Positions 44,521-56,585 are shown, counted from the first letter of the stretch. The stretch is DNA of 64,000 nucleotides from Chelydra serpentina (GCA_037349315.1 JBAIAC010000007.1:2790001-2854000); one strand, 5' to 3'. Numbers and translations are program-made. Notes: generated by a model not told the origin, from the letters alone.

Positions 44521-44531
44521 ATTTTCAGCCT

Positions 44532-45944
44532 TTGGAAGCTGCTGTTTCCCAAAAGCAGCATGATATTTAAGAAATGCTTGTACTGTTCCCTCTTGCTCGG
44601 AAAGTAGCAGGAATCCCTATAGAGTCATTTATATATCTGGGGTAGAATCCTGGCCCCATTGAAATCAAAGGAAAAACTCCCCTTGGTTTCAGTGAGGACA
44701 GGATTTCACCCCTGGTTATAAGCAGGGCCATCTAAAAGCTCCCTTTGGTCACCCCGACCTCCCCAATAATGAAGGATGCCATCTTTATGTCCTTCTGCGT
44801 AGGATTTGACTTCATACCATCGCTGGTCTGTTCCAAACAACACATTTTCTTAGCACACAGTGTTTGTCTGAAAATACACCTGGAGGGCTGCCCAATTTGG
44901 AGAATGACTTGAATTACAAAAAAAGCACAGCTGTCTTTAACAACTCTCGAAGTTCATGCAACTCGTCTGCAATTTATTGACTAGGATTAGATGCTTATTG
45001 TCTATGACACGTTAAATACCATTACATTGAAGTTTATACAAGAAAGTCCAAGTTTTCAGACTGGAATCTTAGCAATAACAGCTGGACCGTTTGTTTATGT
45101 GATAGACAGGAAAGAATGACTTCTGTAATCTGTGTGTTTGGCTTCAGGATTTTCTACAACACAGAGAGAGAAAAACATTCTCTGCTCCCCTCTTCCTATC
45201 CCCGCATCCCTAATTTCAAATGGTCAGGCAGAGCTGAACACCACCGGCTCATTTGTCCCTCATGTTAAGAGCTCTGCCAACGTTAGCCTTGAATCCTCCC
45301 CTTGCCCTCACACACCTGACAAACTAGCACTTGAAATAGCGTAGCCCACCTCTCTGACAATAAGGGTCCAAGTCTCCAGCTCACAGCGCTCTCCCCCAGG
45401 CTGCTCACATTCCGCATTTTGTTTCTAGCATGAAAGACTTTGTTTTAAATCATAATAGTAACCAGGCTGTAATCACATTATAGCACACATGGAGAACTTG
45501 CAAAAAGTCATGTGCTTTGGATTTGACATTCTGATTTATGGTTGTGTGCTCCAGTTACACAGCTGCAATCTCATTTTCCGACAAAGATGTTTTCTATTTT
45601 TCTATTACTTTGCTTCGCCCTGTCTTGATGTTGAAGCAAATGAAAGCCACCAGGTGAAGTCAGAGCAGGAGGACAAATGTTTGCATGTTCTTTTGAAGAG
45701 CACGATAAAGATTTCAGGCTGCACTTTCATGGACAAGTGTAGATGGTGTAAACGGCTTGTTTCATGCCATTTGAAATTAAAGAGATTTGCAAAACTTTAA
45801 GTTTAGAAATTGGATCATCCTACAAAGTTTGCATCTCAGTCACTTGAGCTCAGATTCCTAGACAGGGAAAATCATAGCAAAATTACATTAGACATTTGGA
45901 CAAACTGCTTACTACAGCTAGCTAATATGGAGCCAAAGTCCATG
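44532..45944. other. unassigned sequence
   Basis: No gene recognised. The 103-codon frame at 45489-45800 is not recognisable. A degenerate palindromic repeat (gaatcctggccccattg and its inverse gacaggatttcacccc) lies near 44645-44715. Confidence 0.35.
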
Positions 45945-46060
45945 ACCATTACATCAAGGGGATCCTTACTCTGTGAGTAGCCCCACTGATTTCAGTTGGA
46001 GAACTCACAGAGTAAGGCTCTACTCAGTGTGAGTAAGGGTGGCTGAATCTAGCCCATCAT
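45945..46060. repeat. palindromic repeat (gtgagtaa family)
   Basis: Inverted arms are ccttactctgtgagtagc and actcacagagtaagg. An outer gtgagtaagggtggctgaat follows. It is similar to 26271. Confidence 0.65.
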
Positions 46061-46434
46061 ATTTTGCTTAGTTAGGGACAGGTTCTACCACTTGTATTTG
46101 CAAGGACTAGTCCCATGCTTTTTGCAGAATAAAGGATTATTGGTTAATAAAGGATTTTGATTAAAAGGATGAGCACTTTTGCTGTCAATTGCATTGTATG
46201 TCAGAATTGGCTGTGGTTTATGTTTTGCACGAGCCTCTGTTGTTTCCAGCACAGTACAGTAAAGAAAATGTCATCGACATTCTTTATAAAGCCGTAACTA
46301 TTTAAACTGTGATGAAATATTCTTGTAGGGCCAGTTTTGGTTCACCGCTGCATATGACCCAACACTACACTTTGTCCCACATCAGGAGTAAATGATGTGC
46401 TGTAAATGTATCATATCTGAATTACAGGATGAGA

Positions 46435-46930
46435 GTATGTCTGCGCTGAAATGTTAGGGGTAGTAGAGCTCGACTTAGCAGACCCTGGGTTTGTTAACCT
46501 AGGGCTTAAGCATCTACACTGCCCAGCTTAGGGACTGTTGAATTCCAGAATCTACACTGCATTATGTTGGCCCAAGTCCAACCACCCATGTCCCACACTT
46601 CCTAATGCCCTTCCAAAATGCGGCCACTCTAGCCTTTTGTTTATGGTGTAGTGCGGGAAAACTTGACTGTCCAGAAGACGAAGAAAGTCAGCCCATAGGA
46701 TTGTGGGATACTATTGGCAGTCTCCCCGTGGGGCTGCATCTACACTGCCAAGCAATAAGCCTTGAACTCTAGGTCCCGGCTCAGTGCAGGCTCAGATCCT
46801 CCATCCCCGTGGGGTCCTGGGACCCTGTGTCAGAGCCCCGGGGTAGCGCTATTTGTGCGTAGACGGGCGGGGGTTTAGGGTTGAGCCTGCGTTTGAACCC
46901 TGGACTTACATTGCAGTGTAGACACGTCCG
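46435..46930. mobile_element. TIR element of the tgtctacactgca family, copy 2
   Basis: Left end tatgtctgcgctgaaatgt and right end attgcagtgtagacacg are inverted repeats. Internal blocks (ggattgtgggatactattgg, aacttgactgtccag) match copy 1 at 14972 in reverse complement. Non-coding. Confidence 0.72.
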
Positions 46931-47779
46931 AAGATGTTAGTACAGTGTAGTTTCTGTTAAGCATTTGAAAGATCCTAGATGGGAAATATATTTATAGCAG
47001 CTCAATGATGACTCGTTAAGGGATTAAAAACATTTGTTCACAATGTTTGCGAATGTGGACTGTATGCGTTAGGCCTCAATTCAGCAATCAGATCCATGCA
47101 CATGAGCTCTAAATTTCAATGGGGCTTTGATCATCAACTCTTTGGGCCAGGACCAAGTCTTGCATGTTGACTTCAATGTGTGCCAGCGAATGGTAATCAT
47201 TTTTGAAAATCGGGTCACTTAAGTGTCTCAAACTCCATTTCCGGAGTCGGGGCATATACACCCATGGAGGTTGGCCAGATTCTAACAGTACTCAGCACCT
47301 AAATGAAGAGCCCAAATTGTCAAAAAAGCTCAGTCCCCAGCAGTTCCCGCTCCACTCAACGGGAAATCTTGGGAGCTGAGCCCTCCTGAAAAATTTAACC
47401 TCAATCAAAACTGGTCATTCGATTTTAGGCGCCATTTTTAATTTATTTTCCTGGATTATGGCCGGTATGATTTTGGCCTTGTAAATACAGATTAGGATTT
47501 TCAAAGAGACCTAAGAGAGTTGGGTAGGGCACCTGTAATGGAATCTTTGACATTCACATCCACAGGCAATAAGCGTTATAATTGTAATCCACTTTGACTG
47601 TATGTAAGAAACTGTCCCTTCGGAGTACAGCTAGGAAGGTAACAGCAACTCCAGTAATGGCATATACGTTACACAAACTAAACTAACAGACAGAAACAGC
47701 CACAACCGACACATCTAGCTCCTAGACTGAACTGCTCCCTCTATCCGGGCTGATTCCTAAGGTCACAGTCTGAGTGAGT
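46931..47779. other. unassigned, with palindromic repeat remnants
   Basis: No gene recognised. 47072-47180 (taggcctcaattcagcaatc) resembles 23331. 47195-47400 (gaaaatcgggtcacttaagt) resembles the repeat at 63284. Confidence 0.35.
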
Positions 47780-47980
47780 CAAAAATGTGAGAGGGGAATA
47801 TTTCAGCAGAAAAAATTGACTTTTCACCAAAAGGCCAACAAAAAAAAGTGCCAAAAAATTCCAATTTTCGTTCAAAAATTAAAAAATTTGAGGAAAATCG
47901 ACTTTCCACAAAAAGTTTGTTTCACTGAAACCCCAATTTTCCACCCAAAAAAACTGACGGAAAGTTTCGAACCAGCCGAA
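47780..47980. mobile_element. AT-rich agagctggt-type element, partial
   Basis: The body is A-rich runs (gaaaaaattgacttttcacc). The right end gtttcgaaccagcc matches the family end. It produces the low-complexity 155-codon frame at 47774-48241, which is not a gene. Confidence 0.5.
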
Positions 47981-48322
47981 GTGATGGTGTTAGCACCGAG
48001 GCTGTCAGTCCCAAATATCTCCTCCAGGTACGTGCTTTCAGAGCATTATTGGCTGGTTACTCAAGAGCGAACTAGTCCCTTAGCAAAGCAGATTACAGAG
48101 CATTTGAAAACTGGTCAAATGGTAGTGACACCATTGTCAGAATTTAAGACAAGCAAGAGAAATTGCACCATTCATGGGCAACCCTGGGTGTGTTGCAAAA
48201 TGTGCCAGTCTCCATCATACAGGAGAGCACTGAACACTTAGTATATTGGGGCATGTGGGAGAGGAGTCGTAACGTACTTTCTTTCTGCAGTCCACCTGTA
48301 CTGCGCCCCTCCTCCAACTCAT

Positions 48323-48750
48323 CAGAGCAGCTGGTCGAAAGTTTTTCAGGGGAACAGTTTTCCATTGAATGCACTTTCATCAAAAGCCAAGTTCTGTGGG
48401 AATGTGGCAACTCCGATGACATTTTTTGATGGAAAAAGTCAAAATGATTCATTTCTATAGTGTTTTGATTTTATTTTGGCTTTCATATTTGAAAATATTA
48501 ATGTTATGATATTATATTTTATATATTAACTAGTATGCATATAATATATACACAATAGGTTGTATTAAATTATAATATAAACGTTGTAACTAAAAGAAAC
48601 ATTTTGAGCATCCCAAATCAATTGGGGGCGGGCGGGATTTTTGGTTCATGAGAAATTTTAGCGTTTTGTTCTGAGTCAGAAATAATTTTTTCCTCCCCGA
48701 AATGTCAGAATTTCCCATGGAATGGAAATTCCGTTTCCCAGTCAGCTCTG
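48323..48750. mobile_element. AT-rich agagctggt-type element
   Basis: Left end cagagcagctggtcgaaag and right end cccagtcagctctg are inverted repeats. The body is AT-rich with a tatatta-type run near 48490-48560. Confidence 0.6.
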
Positions 48751-48954
48751 TTCATATTCTCATTGTTTTGCACTCCAGGATTGTGGTAAACTTTACAAAC
48801 TTTTCAGTTGCAAGAGGTAATTAAGTTACCTCTGCACCTCTAGTGTTTCTTTTACAAGTCATTGGGAAATGTAGAGAACACTATGACTATCACAGTATCA
48901 TTATCCAACAGAGAGGAAAGACGATCCTATGGCTAGGGCACTAGAGAGTTAGGA

Positions 48955-49290
48955 GATTATTATTGGTTATTTCTATTATTGTGGAGCCTAGACACCCTGA
49001 TCCAGGAGCAATGGCCCATTGTTCCTGGTGCTGTACATATATACAACCGGGATCAAGTCCAAGCTCTGCCACAGACTTCCTTCATGACCTTGGGCAAGTC
49101 ATGTAATCGGTCAGTGCCTCAGTTCCCCATCTATAAAATGTCCTTTCTATGCAGACTGTAAGCCCTTTGGGCCTGGGTATGATTCTCACTGTGTCTGAAC
49201 AGTGCCCAGCACAACTGGGGCCTGATCTAGATCTAAATTGGGGCCTCTAGGTGCTACTGAAATGCAACTAAGCAATAATGGCAATGACAA
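48955..49290. mobile_element. MIR/CORE-SINE-like fragments
   Basis: 48955-49050 resembles the inverted tail side (ttcctggtgctgtacat). 49051-49290 is a plus-strand MIR (ccttgggcaagtcatg, gtgcctcagttccccatct, aacagtgcccagcaca). Confidence 0.72.
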
Positions 49291-49359
49291 AAATTGGAAG
49301 CCTTTTCAGAGCAACCCCGGTATATTGTTTTTGTGAGTGGTAGACCTTTGCTGCCCCCT

Positions 49360-50563
49360 GTGATGTTGCACTCCATAATGTTTTATGGAAATATGTTTAT
49401 GAGTGTAAATATGATATAACTGGCAAATGGGGGGGAGGGATAGCTCAGTGGTTTGAGCATTGGCCTGCTAAACCCAGGGTTGTGAGTTCAATCCTTGAGG
49501 GGGCCATTTAAGGATCTGGGGCAAAAATTGGGGATTGGTCCTGCTTTGAGTAGGGGGTTGGACTAGATGACCTCCTAAGGTCCCTTCCAACCCTGATATT
49601 CTATGCTTCGTGCAAAAGGTCTCTTGTAAGGTATCGTTACAAAGCTTATGATCTACTGAGCATATTCTTCCTATTTGTTTGCATGTATTATTTCTATGTC
49701 TGGAGTTAGGGGAATAATTTATAAACTTGTATTACTGATGTAAACATGTTAAGTGGAAGCCGTTAAGGGTGCTTCAGAATCAATGAACTGTTTATGTGCA
49801 AGCCTTCCTATGTACGTGTCTTCCAGCTACTAGGTAATGAAGGAGGTCTTACCGTGACATGTGATTATGTCACCTGAACTGGAATCCATCTTTAACCTGG
49901 TGCTTTTCCATTTAGAAGGAGGGGTGGGAACCCAGAGAGAGACAAAGGATTCCTGCCTTGTGCCAAAGATATAAAAGGGGGTGGACCAGGACAAAGGGGG
50001 CTGCCAGTCATGAGGGATCCCCGAGTTACCACCTGAGCTGGAACTAACAAGGATTGTACCAGGGGAAAGAATTGGGCCCAGACTAGGAAAGAGTCTAGTC
50101 TGTGAAAGAAGCTTGTTGGAACATCTCTGAGGGTGAGATTTACCTGTATTCAGTTTCTTAATGTATTAGGCTTAGACTTGCGTGTTTTGTTTTATTTTGC
50201 TTGGTAACTTACTTTGTTCTGTCTGTTATTACTTGGAACTACTTAAATCCTACTTTTTATACTTAATAAACTCACTTTTTATTAATTAACCCAGAGTAAG
50301 TGATTAATACCTGGGGGAGCAAACAGCTGTGCATATCTCTCTATCAGTGTTATAGAGGGTGGACAATTTATGAATTTACCCTGTATAAGCTTTATACAGA
50401 GTAAAACAGATTTATTTGGGATTTGGATCAAATTGGGAGTTGGGTGTCTGGGTGCTGGAGACAGAAGTACTTGCTGAGCTGTTTTTAGTTTAGTCTGCAG
50501 CTTTTGGGGTGTGGTTCAGATCCTGGGTCTGTGTTGCAGCAGGCTAGCGTCCTGAGTTCCAGT
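49360..50563 (+). mobile_element. long LTR, 3'-truncated, carrying a SINE
   Basis: It starts tgtgatgttgcactcc. A TATA box (gatataaaaggggg, about 49968) is followed some 290 bases later by an AATAAA signal in the cttaataaactcac context (about 50263), the U3-R-U5 order. The first part is split by a SINE at 49425-49607. The expected CA end and duplication are not seen, so the right side is probably truncated near 50563. No retroviral coding region adjoins. The assignment rests on architecture, not on a protein. Confidence 0.65.
49425..49607 (+). mobile_element. tRNA-derived SINE (Cry type), full head
   Basis: Box A (agggatagctcagtgg) and box B (gtgagttcaatccttg) are intact. The CR1-like tail is ttggtcctgctttgagtag and gactagatgacctcctaag. 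It is inserted in the LTR 49360-50563. Confidence 0.95.
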
Positions 50564-50590
50564 TCAGTGCTCCATCCATCGACCCTTATA

Positions 50591-51273
50591 CAGTAAAAGC
50601 TGAGTTATCCGGCACTTTATCAATGAGAAAGCTCTGTTAACTGGCATTTCTGATATCTCCCCATACAAATCTTCAATATAGTAACCGGGACTAATTTATT
50701 GCCCAGGAAGTTATGCAATTGCACATTCTGCACTCTACTTTCATGCAAAAGAAGCAGAAGACAAGTAAGGAAGCTGATATCAGGGATTTATTCAAAAATG
50801 CAGCTTCAAGGGTGTGTCATTGGGTCATTGCAGATTCAGCCCAATCTGCTACACCTTCTACATCTGCAATGATAATTGATGCTGACAATGATGACCCTGA
50901 GGAATTGCAAGATCCTGAACTGCCTTCTGAATCATCAAAGATTAAATTATGTTCAGTACAGTTTTAGTGCTAGGTATTTTTAGTGATCTGGGTGTACACC
51001 ATGCGCTGCCCATAGTGATATGAAGTGTCATAAGATAACCTACTGTATAGAAACCTTTACCTGTATACACCTAAATGCTTCAAGAAACCAACCACTCTGC
51101 AGTGCAGTACTACTACTGGATTGGTGAGTACCTGTACACTATTTTATACTTTAGTCATTTTATTGTATTCTAATTCTTTGAAAATTGGTATTCCATTGGT
51201 AAGTATAACCTGAATTTTTGACTATCCGGCACCTCCCATTCCACCAACAGGCTGGATAACAAAGCTTTTACTG
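50591..51273. mobile_element. Tigger/pogo-type DNA transposon, deletion derivative
   Basis: Ends cagtaaaagctgagttatcc and ggataacaaagcttttactg are terminal inverted repeats, with TA at both outer flanks (50589-50590 and 51274-51275), as expected for TcMar-Tigger. The middle retains a small piece of transposase (50713-50967). Autonomous Tiggers are about 2.4 kb, so most of the gene is deleted. Confidence 0.88.
50713..50967 (+). pseudogene. Tigger-type transposase C-terminal remnant
   Basis: An 84-codon frame includes an acidic [20 protein letters not shown] end, which fits the acidic tail after the DDE domain in Tigger/jerky-type transposases. No catalytic motif is present. The assignment rests mostly on its position between Tigger inverted repeats. 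Confidence 0.6.
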
Positions 51274-51275
51274 TA

Positions 51276-52912
51276 CCTCCATTTCTTTACATAGTGATGA
51301 GCATGGCACTTGTCTTCCTGGGCCCTTATTCTCATTCATGCCAGGTGCTTATTCCAACTGATCCCCACTCCCACCCAAGTTTTCCTTTTCCCAGTACCAT
51401 TTTAGAGGCCAAACAATATGTCTCTAGTTTCACCCAGATTTTTCCAAGTTCCTTGGTTAAATAAATTTGCTTTATCAGCTTTTCTGCCCTCTACCAACAC
51501 CTCCCCTCTGTTCACAGTTTCAAGCATCTTTTCAGACTTCCGGGTCAGTCTGTCAGTCCCTGGTTCTTCAGCAGTCTAATTCCTTGATTGTCTGTGTCAC
51601 ACTATCTGGAGCGGCTCACGACTCTGAGTACCAACCTCAGGGCAGAGTGTCAAGAAGCAGGGCAGAGACCCCAAACTGGTGGTATGTTCTATAATTAGAT
51701 CTCCCAAACCCAGTAACAAATGTGAACTCCTGAAGTACTAGAACTGTCCTCCCATGGAGTCTCAGAGAGTCCCCTGGGGCACTACAGATCTATCTTGCTA
51801 CCCAGACAAGCTGGACTTAGTGATAAATGGTCACTTGCACCAAAGATCACAAAATATTCAGGTTGCTCCCAGCTCCAAGTGGCCAGTCACTTACTCCAGG
51901 TCAATTTGTACCTTAGATCTCCCACCAAAGACAACGCTTGTGGACAATCCTATAGTAAACTGACTAAGGATTTACTAACTAGAAAAAAGAAATGAGAGAG
52001 TTATTTCAGGTTAAAGTAGGCAGCATGTATACACGAATGAGTTCCAGCCTGTGGTTCTGAAAAGTAACAGCGACGTCGTAATCTGTTAGCACTGAATGTC
52101 TTTTAGGGCTAACCCAGGTTGGCTCTGAGGATCTTTGCTTCTTTTCCCAGCTCCCGCCCTGTGAGAGTTCAACCAGCGAAGAGATGAAAAAAATTCATGT
52201 CAGCTATATTTATTTCCCTCTTGCAGAATTCAAACGGATGGGACGAGCTTCCTTGCACATAGTATCTTCATGGGTGTGAGAGGGCAATGAGTCCAGTCTT
52301 CATATTGTGATGCTTCACAATGGCCCACATAGTTTTGATCATTCTTGGTGGGCAGGGGAATCTTTCTCCTGCCTGGGTTCACGAGTTCAGAGCAGGCATT
52401 TTTCCAGTGATAAAGCAAAACTTACGTATTACCATATCGCATGGGATACAGGCATTACAAGTAAGATTAATGCATGCACCAATTTACAAGCATTTTATAG
52501 AGTCTAATAAACACATCTTTGAAAATCTAACCCCTAGCTTGAACAATGCAAACATGCAGGAGAGCTGGTCTGGTTTCCAGCTATGAATTTGTCAGTGCTC
52601 AGCTGACGCCTACAGCCGTGGCAAGAGCTGGCACCTGGTCTAGCAGCATCACAGTCTGTTCTGTAGGGATCCAAATTTTTTTCTATATTTCTCCTTTTTC
52701 CAATGGGAAATGTCTCTCTCTTTCTTTCTGGCCTTCTCCTTTTTGAGACAAATTTATGTAGCATATTAACTAGTGTCTGCTTCAGTCAATAAATTACTCC
52801 CTGCTGTGCCCCCATCTTTAGGGATTCGGAGTGCCAGATTCACAGAGAGATTGTGAGAGATAACAGGGTACAGCTATAGGGAACACACCTGAAAAGTCCC
52901 ATCCAACTCCCA
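51276..52912. other. unassigned sequence
   Basis: No gene or repeat recognised over 1.6 kb. Frames stay under 90 codons and overlap. Confidence 0.4.
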
Positions 52913-52920
52913 ATCTCACC

Positions 52921-53150
52921 CAGTAGCGCAGCCAGGTTCTGGAGAGCAGGGGGAGCGGCGCTATAAAAAGGCGCCTCCCCCTGTACTCACCCGGCGGCGC
53001 TCCGGGCCTTCAGCGGCACTTCGGTGGCTCACTCCGGGTCTTCGGTGGTACCTGCCGCTGAAATGCCGCCGAAGACCCAGAGCGCCGCTTAAAAAGAAGC
53101 GGCGCCTTTTTTTAGTGCTGCCCCCTGCTCCCCCCCTGGCTACGCTACTG
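52921..53150. mobile_element. GC-rich hAT MITE
   Basis: Ends cagtagcgcagccagg and cctggctacgctactg are flanked by a perfect 8-base duplication atctcacc (52913-52920 and 53151-53158). The 230-base body carries internal inverted repeats with ggcgcc and gcggc blocks. Confidence 0.94.
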
Positions 53151-53279
53151 ATCTCACCTATGACTGGTCTGCACACCCCCAAAGTACCAGCTCTATTCTT
53201 GTGACCCGCCTCAGGGCTCTGCAAGCCCTTCCTTGTTTCTTTTGGTGGCTTATCAGCTTCTTATCTCTGGGGCGGGTAG

Positions 53280-53600
53280 GAATTTTTCACACAAAAAGAT
53301 TTTCTTGGGGGGGGGGGGATGGCCTCTTTTAAAAAAAAATCAAACATTTTGAGGAAAATTGGGTACATCACTGACATGTTTCCATTTTCTACAAAATAGT
53401 TAAACACTTTTAACTGGAATCTGTTTCAAAAATTTTCATTTACAGAAAACTATTTTCTGAAAAACCAACAAACACCCAGGCTTTGAAGCCAACAATATTT
53501 TCAAATCAGTTAGATAAAAATGTTGGTTAAATTTTTTTCTGAAAAATTGGGTGGGTGGAGGGAAACCCAACACCCCCACTGGGAAAAGGGTCCGTTTGAA
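53280..53600. mobile_element. AT-rich agagctggt-type element, ends unclear
   Basis: The body has the family composition (ttttctgaaaaattgggtgg, aaaacatttt runs). The ends are not convincing, so this is a tentative assignment. Confidence 0.35.
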
Positions 53601-55439
53601 ACATGAGAAATGGAATCAACTCGGACATTTTTTCATAAGATAATTTTCCCACTTTTGACCTTCTCTGCCAAGGACCATTCCTGGGTATGATGGAGCCAAG
53701 AGGGAGAGCAACTTCCTGATGGAGGGAAAGGAGATTATTCTCCCTAGTGCTCTGCTGGCCTCAGAGGCAGATGGGGAGTGGGGAGTACCACATTGGGTCA
53801 GTATTTGAGGAGGAACTTGTGCAGTCATGTGGAACAAGACCAAAGTACACACACCTGCTCTACTTGACACTGGCTGCCCAGGGTCACCCAGGGCCATTCC
53901 AGCAGGTCACTGGGGTGTAGACATACGTCAGCAATGAACCCTACATTGTGGACTGGAAGGATAGGGATGTAGGTCCCCACAGGAGGGGTGGTGGGGATGA
54001 GCAGGGACTGGAACGTGATCCCTGCGGGTTGTGAGGGGAGACTGGAATTTACCCCCCCACACACAAGAAATATCACAGTTGACTCCACTGGCTGTCTTAT
54101 GCTACCAGGTGGTTCCCCTATGGAAAAGAAAAAAGCAGCCACCATGCAGCCAAGAAGGTGGGCCCAGATTGATACGAACTGTCTTGAAAAAAATGATTGG
54201 AGAAGCTACCGTGAATAGGGCAAGACTTTTGGAAGAAGAGACCAAGTCAGACCCTGGGAGCCAAGACACAACTCTTCCCCAGCAGGCATGCAAATCCAGG
54301 TTCTTGGTTTGGACCCATCTTTACTTGCACCTAAGATTATTGGATTGGTCCTCTCTCAACTTCAAGCCGGTAAAATTTGGCAGAAAAGCCTGGAGCGTAG
54401 ATTCAGCATCACAAATACATTTTTTCATCATGGGCAGACGCAGGGCGAGGCACAAAACCAGAGACCAGGTTGTACACCTCTGCTGAGTGCTTCTGCCTGC
54501 AGTGGGGGACGAGTTCGTTGAGTTGGTACCTTGCAAAGAGCTCCGTGGAGGAGAGATTACGGTTTTGCATTGTTCTCCAAATTACTTTAAATGGCAGCTT
54601 AAAAGGCTTTTAAGGTTTTTATTCCAAGCGGAAGTATTAACTGGAACTGCCAGGGGCAGTTAGCTTGAGAAAAGCAATACCGTACATCTTAAATTGGGTA
54701 GGAATTTTTTATGACCCAAATTCTTCATTTATTATACCCAGATGGTGGAAGCGCACTGCTGTCTCAAGTGCCCAGAACGGAGAGATAGGACAGGCCCTCC
54801 TGGCTTGAAGACAAATGAGGCTAGGCCTGAGTTTTCTAATGGGGAAAGTTACTTACCTTGGCATTCTGCAGGTTTCTCACTCTCGGGTCTCAGCTCCATA
54901 GTGGGAGACTGGTGGAACTCCCCTGGCTCTGATGGAGTTTGGACCCTGGAGGGCAGCAGTAGTGGGGCTGAGTGTGAACCGTGTCCCCTTTCACGCCACT
55001 CCTGGCTAACTACAAACGCTGCCATCTGAATGGCCCAGTCAGCTTCCTTTTCATTGCATTGGCAAGTAAGACAGAAAATTGTGCTTTACCAGACATTGCT
55101 TCCGCTCTTCAGCATTCCAGTGATATCCACCGGGCCTTCTTTATCACGCCTGGTAGGACTAGATTGAAGTCTGTCTGCTCCCATGTGCTCAAAGACATGC
55201 AAAATAAACGCTCAATTGGGTGGATGCAATTCCTGGCTGAAAATCAAGCTCACTCTGTCTTTAACTCTTATTTCTGAGACCATTATCGTGTGCATATTGC
55301 ACGTCCTCGACTCTCATTCAATCATCAGCTTGCAAAGCTGCTTCCAAACGCCTGCTTACTGGGGACTTGTGTTTAGAAATTAAGCGGGAGTGGAGGGGTT
55401 AACAACTAACTGCAAAAACCATCAAAAGCAAAGAACCAA
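53601..55439. other. unassigned sequence
   Basis: No gene recognised over 1.8 kb. Frames of 93-151 codons (53616-53897, 53825-54145, 54031-54486) overlap and have no domain. Confidence 0.4.
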
Positions 55440-55665
55440 GGAGGAGGCAGTGTGGTCTATAAGGCACGAACCTAGAAAACAAGAGACCTGGGTCACTCTG
55501 CCACTAATCTGCTGTATGATCTTTGGCAAATCTCTGTCTCATCTATAAAGACTGTAAACTGTTTACAATGACTGTCTCTCATTATGTGTGTGTACGGAAC
55601 CTAGCACAACGGGGTCCTGATCTCAGTTAGTCTCTAGGCACTGCGGTAACACACACAATACATGG
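55440..55665 (+). mobile_element. MIR / CORE-SINE
   Basis: It carries the head (gaggcagtgtggtctataag), the B-box side (gagacctgggtcactctgcc) and the tail (ggaacctagcacaacggggt). Confidence 0.8.
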
Positions 55666-55793
55666 ACGTAGCATCAGTAAAAGGGAGCAGTCAGTGTAAG
55701 AGTATTCCACAGAGTGTGGAGATCGATTCATCTCATAATTGAGTTACATTGGAGAGGAGTCTGGCCTGTTGTGTCCTAGATGTTGTGGAGCAG

Positions 55794-56120
55794 TGTTACG
55801 GGGTGCTCTACTCATTGCTAGGATGGCACCTCCTCCTGGCGGTTCTGGGGATTAGCTCTGTGAGGCTGATGCCCCTTCCTGCGGTGGCACTCCATCTCTC
55901 TGTCTCACTCTCTCAGTCCTTCGCTCCAGGAGCTGCTTTGGCCCTCTGGCCAGGTCACTACACTCGTTTTCCCCTTCCAGGGTATCAAAGTCTTTCTTCA
56001 GCAGTCTTAGGTAGGCTTCCCATTCACAGCCTCATTGCCACTTCCCCAGTGTCTGGCAGGCAAACCCGGGCCCACCCTCTACTCTGGATTCCAGCTCAGG
56101 GACTCTCCAGACAAATTCAA
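55794..56120 (+). mobile_element. truncated LTR related to the one at 40420
   Basis: The start gttacggggtgctctac and the ggcacctcctcctggcgg / ggggattagctctgtgag blocks match the first part of the LTR at 40420. The rest is diverged, and the piece runs up to the CR1 at 56125. No target duplication was found. Confidence 0.6.
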
Positions 56121-56124
56121 ATTG

Positions 56125-56585
56125 AGAATGAGGCACAGTTTTAACAGTGAGGCCAACTGACTGCTGGAACAAACTACCAAGGGAAATGGTGGATTGTCCA
56201 TCTCTTGATGTCTTCAAGTCGCGACTGGATACCTTTCTGGACAATATGCTTTAGCTAAACACAATTTATTGGGCTCAACACAGGAGCAACAGAGCGAAAT
56301 TTGTTGGCTTGCGATATACAGGAGGTCAGACGAGATCGTCTAATGCAGAGGTAGTCAATTATTTTTTGTCAAGGTCTACATTTCTTGAGTCAAGATATAG
56401 TCAAGGTCCAGATGCCAGCGAAGAAGAAAATAAGAAGATGAATAATAATAAAAAAAGTAATGATAAATAAATACAAAGATTTTGGTGTCCATTCAAAAGT
56501 GTCTGGCAGTCCGGATTTGGCCCGTGGTCTGCCTATTGACTACCCCTGGTTTAATGGTTCCTTCCAGCCATAAAGTCTATGAATG
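56125..56585 (+). mobile_element. CR1-type LINE 3' end split by a hAT insertion
   Basis: It contains the remnant gctggaacaaactaccaagg and the tail part caggaggtcagacgagatcg up to 56337. It resumes at 56557 with the ttccttccagccataaag tail. Confidence 0.85.
56346..56548. mobile_element. non-autonomous hAT element (gtagtcaa family) in CR1
   Basis: Ends cagaggtagtcaattattt and tgcctattgactacccctg are flanked by gtctaatg / gtttaatg (7 of 8). Same family as 30623. Confidence 0.88.

Noticed and set aside
47774..48241. 155-codon plus-strand open frame
   Set aside because: The first half is Lys/Phe/Gln low complexity from an AT-rich repeat. No domain is visible.
50263..50275. AATAAA as the end of a host gene
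   Set aside because: It lies downstream of a TATA box within an LTR-like unit and fits the LTR's own polyadenylation signal.
54031..54486. 151-codon plus-strand open frame
   Set aside because: It overlaps frames on both strands and has no known domain. No supporting signals were found.
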